Assembly: GCF_014202315.1 (NCBI RefSeq)
Contig: NZ_JACHGN010000019.1
Coordinates: 123,944-187,943 of the forward strand
DNA from: Thermocatellispora tengchongensis
Lineage (GTDB): Bacteria > Actinomycetota > Actinomycetes > Streptosporangiales > Streptosporangiaceae
Direction: 5' to 3'
Length of the DNA stretch: 64,000 nucleotides
Made by a program: the position numbers and the translations under genes. The notes beneath the pieces are model-generated. The model saw only the letters and a program-made list of their open reading frames with translations, was not told the origin of the DNA and ran no database searches. Below, piece after piece: positions 59,219 through 64,000 of the stretch; position 1 is the stretch's first letter, and every line of letters begins with the position of its first letter.

Positions 59219-59926
59219 GTGATCCGCCGCCTGCCGCAAGCCCGTGACCGTGGCATACCCGAGGCGACCGTCGCCCGGCTGCCGCTGTACCTGCGGGCCC
59301 TGACGGGCATGACCGAGCGCGGGGTGGCCACGGTGAGCTCGGAGGATCTCGCCGAGGCGGCGGGGGTCAACTCCGCCAAGCTGCGCAAGGACCTCTCGCA
59401 CCTCGGGTCGTACGGCACCCGGGGCGTGGGCTACGACGTCGAATACCTCATCTACCAGATCTCCCGGGAGCTGGGCCTCACCCAGGACTGGGCGGTCGCC
59501 ATCGTCGGAGTGGGTAACCTGGGCCGGGCGCTGGCCAACTACGGCGGCTTCGTCTCCCGCGGGTTCCGCGTGGCGGCGCTGCTCGACTCCGACCCCGACG
59601 TTGTGGGCGACCGCATCGCCGGATTGAATGTGGAGCACATCGACGAGCTTGAGACCGTGATCGCGCGGCGGGGAGTGTCGATCGTGGTGATCGCCACCCC
59701 GGCGGCCGCGGCGCAGCAGGTCTGCGACAGGGTGACGGCGGCGGGGGTCACCAGCATCCTGAACTTCGCCCCTGTCGTGCTTTCGGTTCCCGACGGTGTC
59801 GATGTCCGTAAAGTCGATTTGTCCATAGAACTGCAGATCCTTGCGTTCCACGAGCAGCGCAAAGCGGATCGCGAAAGTGGGGGGCCGGTAATGGCCGAGG
59901 AGTGGCAGCGAGGGGAAAGCGCATGA
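59219..59926 (+). CDS. rex: Redox-sensing repressor Rex
   Basis: A 235-residue NADH-sensing repressor. The winged HTH (about 10-80) contains LPLYLRALTGMTERGVATVS and NSAKLRKDLSHLGSYGTRGVGY. The NAD domain starts with VAIVGVGNLGRALANYGGF, and a C-terminal swap helix follows. CTGGAG precedes GTG 59219. Rex blocks respiratory and heme genes when NADH is low and releases DNA when it rises. Its ATGA overlap with hemA shows a rex-hemA-hemC-hemD operon, as in Streptomyces. Confidence 0.97.
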   Translation: MIRRLPQARDRGIPEATVARLPLYLRALTGMTERGVATVSSEDLAEAAGVNSAKLRKDLSHLGSYGTRGVGYDVEYLIYQISRELGLTQDWAVAIVGVGNLGRALANYGGFVSRGFRVAALLDSDPDVVGDRIAGLNVEHIDELETVIARRGVSIVVIATPAAAAQQVCDRVTAAGVTSILNFAPVVLSVPDGVDVRKVDLSIELQILAFHEQRKADRESGGPVMAEEWQRGESA

Positions 59927-61275
59927 GCGTTCTCGCTGTGGGAGTCAGCCACCGCACCGCTCCGGTGGCCCTGTTGGAGCGCGTGTCCGTCTCCGGCGAC
60001 GCGCTGGTGAAGCTGCTCCACGACGTCCACCGCGACGCGTGCGTGGCCGAGGCCCTGGTCGTCTCCACGTGCAACCGCGTCGAGGTCTACGCCGACGTCG
60101 ATCGCTTCCACGGCGCCGTGACCGCCGTGACCGACATGCTCAGCCGGCACTCCGGCATCCCCGTCGAGGCGCTCGCCCCGCACCTGTACGTCCACTACGA
60201 GGAGCGCGCGGTCCACCACCTGTTCTCGGTGGCCAGCGGGCTCGACTCGATGGTGGTGGGCGAGGGGCAGATCCTCGGCCAGGTGCGCCAGGCGCTCCGC
60301 CTCGCCCAGGACCAGGACACCCTCGGCCCCACCCTGAACGAGCTGGCCCAGCACGCGCTGCGGGTCGGCAAGCGGGTCCACTCCGACACCGGCATCGACC
60401 GCGCCGGCGCCTCGCTCGTGGGCGTCGGCCTCACCCTCGCCGAGCGGGTGCTCGGCCCCATCGCCGGCCGCCGCGCCCTGGTCGTCGGGGCGGGCTCGAT
60501 GAGCGCCCTGTCCGCCGCCACGCTGGCGCGGGCGGGCGTGAGCGACATCGTCATCGCCAACCGCACCTACGAGCGCGGCGTGCGCCTCGCCGAGACCGTC
60601 GGCGGCCGGGCCGTCGCGCTCGACGACCTGACCGCCGAGCTGGCCGCGGCCGACATCGTGATCTCCTGCACCGGCGCGGGCAACCTCGTGGTGACCGCCG
60701 ACATGGTGGCGCCGCGCTCCGACCGGCCGGTGTTCCTGCTCGACCTGGCGCTCCCGCACGACGTCGATCCCGCGGTGCGCGCGGTGCCCGGCGTCACGCT
60801 GGTCGATCTGGAGTCCATGCAGGACTCCGGCCTCGGCCAGGACGGCGAGGACGGCGACGGCGGACGGGCCGCGGCCATCGCCGCCGCGCGCCGCATCGTG
60901 GTCGAGGAGGTCGGCGGCTACCTTGAGGCCGTCAGGGCCGCCAGGGTCACCCCCACCGTGATCGCGCTGCGTACCAAGGCGTCGGAGGTGATGGAGGCCG
61001 AGCTGGGCCGGCTGATGTCGCGCGTGCCCGAGATGGACGGGCGCACCCGCGAGGAGGTCACCCAGACCATCCGCAGGGTGGTGGACAAGCTGCTGCACGA
61101 GCCCACCGTGCGTGTCAAGCAGCTCGCGGCGTCCTCTTCGGGGGATCATTACGCCGAGGCGCTGCGCGAGCTGTTCAATCTCGACCCGCAGGTGCCCGAG
61201 GCGATCCGGCGTACCAGCGAGATTCCCGGCGACGCCGGCATTCCAGGCGACACCGACGGGGGGAACCCGCGATGA
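59923..61275 (+). CDS. hemA: Glutamyl-tRNA reductase
   Basis: A 450-residue HemA, the first committed step of C5 heme synthesis: NADPH-dependent reduction of Glu-tRNA to glutamate-1-semialdehyde. The nucleophile is Cys50 in VVSTCNRVEVY. HLFSVASGLDSMVVGEGQIL is the family signature, and VVGAGSMSALSAATL starts the NADPH domain. The long C-terminal helix and dimer domain are complete. AGGGG precedes ATG 59923. Overlaps both rex and hemC by 4 bp. Confidence 0.97.
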   Translation: MSVLAVGVSHRTAPVALLERVSVSGDALVKLLHDVHRDACVAEALVVSTCNRVEVYADVDRFHGAVTAVTDMLSRHSGIPVEALAPHLYVHYEERAVHHLFSVASGLDSMVVGEGQILGQVRQALRLAQDQDTLGPTLNELAQHALRVGKRVHSDTGIDRAGASLVGVGLTLAERVLGPIAGRRALVVGAGSMSALSAATLARAGVSDIVIANRTYERGVRLAETVGGRAVALDDLTAELAAADIVISCTGAGNLVVTADMVAPRSDRPVFLLDLALPHDVDPAVRAVPGVTLVDLESMQDSGLGQDGEDGDGGRAAAIAAARRIVVEEVGGYLEAVRAARVTPTVIALRTKASEVMEAELGRLMSRVPEMDGRTREEVTQTIRRVVDKLLHEPTVRVKQLAASSSGDHYAEALRELFNLDPQVPEAIRRTSEIPGDAGIPGDTDGGNPR

Positions 61276-62186
61276 GCACCACCCCGCTCCGCCTGGGCAC
61301 CAGGCGCAGCCTCATGGCCACCACCCAGTCACAGATGGTGGCCGACCGGCTGACCGAGCTGACCGGCCGCCCGGTCGAGCTGGTCGGCGTGACCACGTTC
61401 GGCGACGTCACCAAGGCGAACCTCACCCAGCTCGGCGGCACCGGCGTGTTCGTCAGCGCGCTGCGCGACAAGCTGATCGAGGGCGAGGTCGACTTCGCCG
61501 TCCACTCGCTGAAGGACCTGCCCACCAGGCCCGATCCCCGCATCGCGCTGGCCGCGACCCCCGTGCGCGACGACCCGCGCGACGCGCTGGTCGGCCCGGT
61601 CAAGCTGGCCGACCTCGCCCCCGGGGCCAAGGTCGGCACCGGCTCGCCGCGCCGGGTGGCGCAGCTCCGGCTGCTCCGCCCCGACCTCGACTACGTCGCC
61701 ATCCGCGGCAACGCCGACACCCGGATCGGCAAGGTGCACTCCGGCGAGCTGGACGCGGTGGTGCTCGCCGCCGCCGGGCTGGCCAGGATCGCCAGAGAGG
61801 GCGAGATCGCGCAGGTCTTCGAGGTCGAGGAGATGCTGCCCGCCCCCGGCCAGGGTTCCCTCGCGGTGGAGTGCCACGCCGCGCGGGACGATCTGATCGA
61901 GTTGCTGTCCGTGCTGGACGACCCGGCCACCCGGGCCGCGGTGACCGCGGAGCGGGCGGTCCTCGCCGCGCTCGAAGCCGGTTGCGCGGCTCCGGTGGGG
62001 GCATACTCGGTCACCGACGGGCACATTCTGAACCTGACCGCCACCGTCGTCTCGGTTGACGGCACCGGGGCGGTGCGCAAGTCCGCCGCCGGATCTCCGC
62101 TGGAGGCCATGGCGCTCGGTCGCGACCTAGCGGCCGCCATGATCGCCGACGGGGCCGGCACGTTGATGGGGGAGCAGACCCATTGA
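61272..62186 (+). CDS. hemC: Hydroxymethylbilane synthase (porphobilinogen deaminase)
   Basis: A 304-residue HemC that joins four porphobilinogens on a dipyrromethane cofactor. RLGTRRSLMATTQSQMV is the N-terminal strand, FAVHSLKDLPT the active-site loop, and Cys238 in EAGCAAPVGAY is the cofactor attachment site. VAIRGNADTRIGKV is also typical. Its stop overlaps the TTG start of the next gene (TTGA). Confidence 0.97.
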   Translation: MSTTPLRLGTRRSLMATTQSQMVADRLTELTGRPVELVGVTTFGDVTKANLTQLGGTGVFVSALRDKLIEGEVDFAVHSLKDLPTRPDPRIALAATPVRDDPRDALVGPVKLADLAPGAKVGTGSPRRVAQLRLLRPDLDYVAIRGNADTRIGKVHSGELDAVVLAAAGLARIAREGEIAQVFEVEEMLPAPGQGSLAVECHAARDDLIELLSVLDDPATRAAVTAERAVLAALEAGCAAPVGAYSVTDGHILNLTATVVSVDGTGAVRKSAAGSPLEAMALGRDLAAAMIADGAGTLMGEQTH

Positions 62187-63763
62187 GCCCCAACAGTCCG
62201 ACCTTCGAGCAGCCCGCCGGGTTCGTCGCCTTCGTCGGCGCCGGTCCCGGTGACGAGCACCTTCTGACGCTGCGGGGGGCCGACCTCCTCGCCAAGGCCG
62301 ACACCGTGGTCCTCGACGCGCAGGCGTACGGGCGGCTGCTGGCCCATGCCCGCGAAGGCGTGGAGGTGATCGACACCGCCGCGGACGAGGCCGCGTCGAT
62401 CACCGCCGCCCAGGCCGCGGCCAAGGGCCGGCGCGTGGTGCGCCTGTGCCCCGGCGACCCGATGTTCTTCTCCTCGGTGGAGGAGGAGGTCGCCGCCTGC
62501 GTCAAGGCGGAGGTGGACTTCGAGATCGTGCCGGGCGTGACCCCGGCGACGGCGGTGCTGACCTACGCCGGCATCCCGCCGGCGGCGGGCGTGCCCGAGT
62601 TCCGGGTCGTGGACGCCCGGCAGGTGGACGACTGGTCCGCGCACGCCTCCACCCAGGGCACCCTGGTCATCTACAACGGGGTGGCCGAGGCCCCGGCGAT
62701 CGGCAAGGCGCTGGTCGCGGCCGGCCGTCCCGACTCCACCCCGGTGGCGGTGACCAGCGCGGGCACCACCACCGACCAGCACACCGTGGTGTCCACGCTG
62801 GGCCGGCTCACCGCCGACCTGAAGCACGCGGGCATGACCGAGCCCGCGCTGATCGTGGTGGGCGACGCGGTGGGCATGCGCGAGCGGCTGTCGTGGTTCG
62901 AGACCAAGCCGCTGTTCGGCTGGCGGGTGCTCGTGCCGCGCACCAAGGAGCAGGCCGCGGGCCTGTCGGAGCAGCTCCGCTCGTACGGGGCCGTGCCCGA
63001 GGAGGTGCCGACGATCTCCGTGGAGCCGCCGCGCACCCCGCAGCAGATGGACCGCGCGATCAAGGGCCTGGTCACCGGCCGCTACGAGTGGGTGGCCTTC
63101 ACCAGCGCCAACGCCGTCAAGGCGGTGCGGGAGAAGTTCGAGGAGTACGGCCTGGACGCCCGCGCGTTCGCCGGGCTGAAGGTCTCGGCGGTCGGCGAGG
63201 CCACCGCCAAGGCGCTGATCGACTTCGGCGTCCGGCCCGACCTGGTGCCCTCGGGCGAGCAGTCCTCCGAGGGCCTGCTCGCGGAGTGGCCGCCGTACGA
63301 CTCGATGCTCGACCCGATCAACCGGGTGCTGCTGCCGCGCGCCGACATCGCCACCGAGGCGCTGGTCGCCGGGCTCACCGAGCTGGGCTGGGAGTGCGAC
63401 GACGTGACGGCCTACCGCACCGTGCGCGCCTCGCCCCCGCCCGCGCCGATCCGCGAGGCCATCAAGGGCGGCGGGTTCGACGCGGTGCTGTTCACCTCCT
63501 CCTCCACGGTGCGCAACCTGGTCGGCATCGCCGGCAAGCCGCACAACGTCACGGTGATCGCGGTCATCGGCCCGCAGACCGCCAAGACCGCCGAGGAGTT
63601 CGGGCTGCGCGTGGACGTCATGGCCGACAAACCGTCCGCTTCGGCCCTCGCGGCGGCGCTGGCGGAGTACGGTGCCAAGCAGCGGCAGGCCGCGCTGGCT
63701 GCGGGCGAGACGCCCCGCAGGCCCTCCCAGACGCGCCGAGGAGCCCGCCGCAGGGCGAAGTGA
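62183..63763 (+). CDS. hemD: Fused uroporphyrinogen-III C-methyltransferase/uroporphyrinogen-III synthase
   Basis: A 526-residue fusion. The N-terminal SUMT (CobA) domain spans about 10-245: FVGAGPGDEHLLTLRGADLL, VVRLCPGDPMFFSS and VPGVTPATAVLTYAGIP. The HemD domain spans about 255-510, with VLVPRTKEQAAGLSEQL and VAFTSANAVKAVREKF, ending in a basic tail. It can both close the tetrapyrrole ring and methylate it toward siroheme/cobalamin. TTG 62183 is used because it overlaps the hemC stop and no ATG/GTG lies before the conserved domain. The 89-bp repeat array begins about 60 bp after the stop. Confidence 0.93.
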   Translation: MSPNSPTFEQPAGFVAFVGAGPGDEHLLTLRGADLLAKADTVVLDAQAYGRLLAHAREGVEVIDTAADEAASITAAQAAAKGRRVVRLCPGDPMFFSSVEEEVAACVKAEVDFEIVPGVTPATAVLTYAGIPPAAGVPEFRVVDARQVDDWSAHASTQGTLVIYNGVAEAPAIGKALVAAGRPDSTPVAVTSAGTTTDQHTVVSTLGRLTADLKHAGMTEPALIVVGDAVGMRERLSWFETKPLFGWRVLVPRTKEQAAGLSEQLRSYGAVPEEVPTISVEPPRTPQQMDRAIKGLVTGRYEWVAFTSANAVKAVREKFEEYGLDARAFAGLKVSAVGEATAKALIDFGVRPDLVPSGEQSSEGLLAEWPPYDSMLDPINRVLLPRADIATEALVAGLTELGWECDDVTAYRTVRASPPPAPIREAIKGGGFDAVLFTSSSTVRNLVGIAGKPHNVTVIAVIGPQTAKTAEEFGLRVDVMADKPSASALAAALAEYGAKQRQAALAAGETPRRPSQTRRGARRRAK

Positions 63764-63795
63764 ACCGGCGTCCACGGGGCGCCGTACCAGGCCAT

Positions 63796-63912
63796 ATGAG
63801 CCACACGAGGAGATCCCCGATGAGTGCTGGAGCGAACCCGACGCAGCGAGCGGAGTGGGCCGTGAGGTACGAGCGGGCCGCGGAGCGAGTGAGGAGGGTG
63901 AGCGACCGATGA
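63796..63912 (+). CDS. Putative 38-codon peptide over the first 89-bp repeat unit
   Basis: ATG 63796 opens a frame that passes through ATG 63820 (preceded by GAGGAG) and ends at TGA 63910-63912. From ATG 63820 the product has 30 residues: MSAGANPTQRAEWAV, then an Arg/Glu-rich stretch ending in RRVSDR. It looks like one amphipathic basic helix. The stop overlaps the ATG of the next unit (ATGA). Whether it is translated is unknown; it could equally be a leader of the following gene, probably hemB by synteny. Confidence 0.35.
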   Translation: MSHTRRSPMSAGANPTQRAEWAVRYERAAERVRRVSDR

Positions 63913-64000
63913 GTGCTGGAGCGAACCCGACGCAGCGAGCGGAGTGGGCCGTGAGGTACGAGCGGGCCGCGGAGCGAGTGAGGAGGGTGAGCGACCGATG
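63820..64000 (+). repeat. Perfect 89-bp tandem repeat, two full units, continuing past the window
   Basis: Units 63820-63908 and 63909-63997 are identical base for base, and 63998-64000 begin a third (ATG). Each unit starts at an ATG and has a 30-codon frame; because 89 is not a multiple of three, the stop of each frame falls across the start of the next unit in an ATGA overlap. AGGAGGG lies near the end of each unit upstream of the next ATG. The array extends beyond the right edge. Confidence 0.97.

Overview
The window is chromosomal DNA from a high-GC filamentous actinobacterium, most likely of the order Streptosporangiales (Nonomuraea/Streptosporangium-like; this placement is an inference). 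The reasons are very high GC with G/C at third codon positions, many GTG starts, membrane Ser/Thr kinases with WD40 propellers, DUF5753/DUF397 regulator pairs, a BldN-like sigma factor, a 32-residue bS22 ribosomal protein, and the actinobacterial order sigma factor - membrane protein - glutaredoxin - rex - hemA - hemC - hemD. I see no tRNA, rRNA, CRISPR array, prophage or insertion sequence.

Layout. 1-7.1 kb: the 5' part of a secreted protein gene, then two paralogous Ser/Thr kinase-WD40 receptors, the second with degenerate kinase motifs. 7.1-10.8 kb: an unknown protein, an ABC ATPase, an SPFH protein and a TauE-like exporter. 10.8-17.9 kb (minus): molybdopterin oxidoreductase, HD hydrolase, Rieske-DUF2231 protein, a response regulator fused to a thioredoxin-reductase-like flavoprotein, and a histidine kinase with a cyclic-nucleotide-binding domain, which together look like a redox-sensing set. 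18-22.3 kb: an accessory-looking island with a Cys-Gln repeat protein, a DUF5753 regulator with palindromic candidate operators, two DUF397 proteins (one very short) and a DUF6082-like protein. 22.9-27.9 kb: catalase with a Fur-family regulator, CapA-like lipoprotein, TetR regulator and two small proteins. 28-29 kb carries no gene I can support.

29-37 kb is the heat-shock operon dnaK-grpE-dnaJ-hspR-clpB on the minus strand, with a promoter flanked by two HspR operators (HAIR). 37-45.6 kb holds an ABC-2 exporter, proline dehydrogenase, a degenerate repeat block, a LysR regulator, proC and a MacAB-like efflux set. 45.7-49.3 kb (minus) is a two-component system followed by an ABC exporter. 49.3-63.8 kb is a conserved core block: AcuC-like deacetylase, PF15698 phosphatase, excisionase-type DNA-binding protein, bS22, epimerase, acyltransferase, HAD hydrolase, DUF5667 protein, ECF sigma factor, a membrane protein with an ABM domain, glutaredoxin, and rex-hemA-hemC-hemD/cobA with a Rex operator upstream.

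The most unusual structure lies at the right edge: a perfect 89-bp tandem repeat directly after hemD, in which each unit carries a 30-codon reading frame whose stop overlaps the start codon of the next unit. Several other short tandem duplications (12-25 bp) sit next to gene starts or ends across the window.
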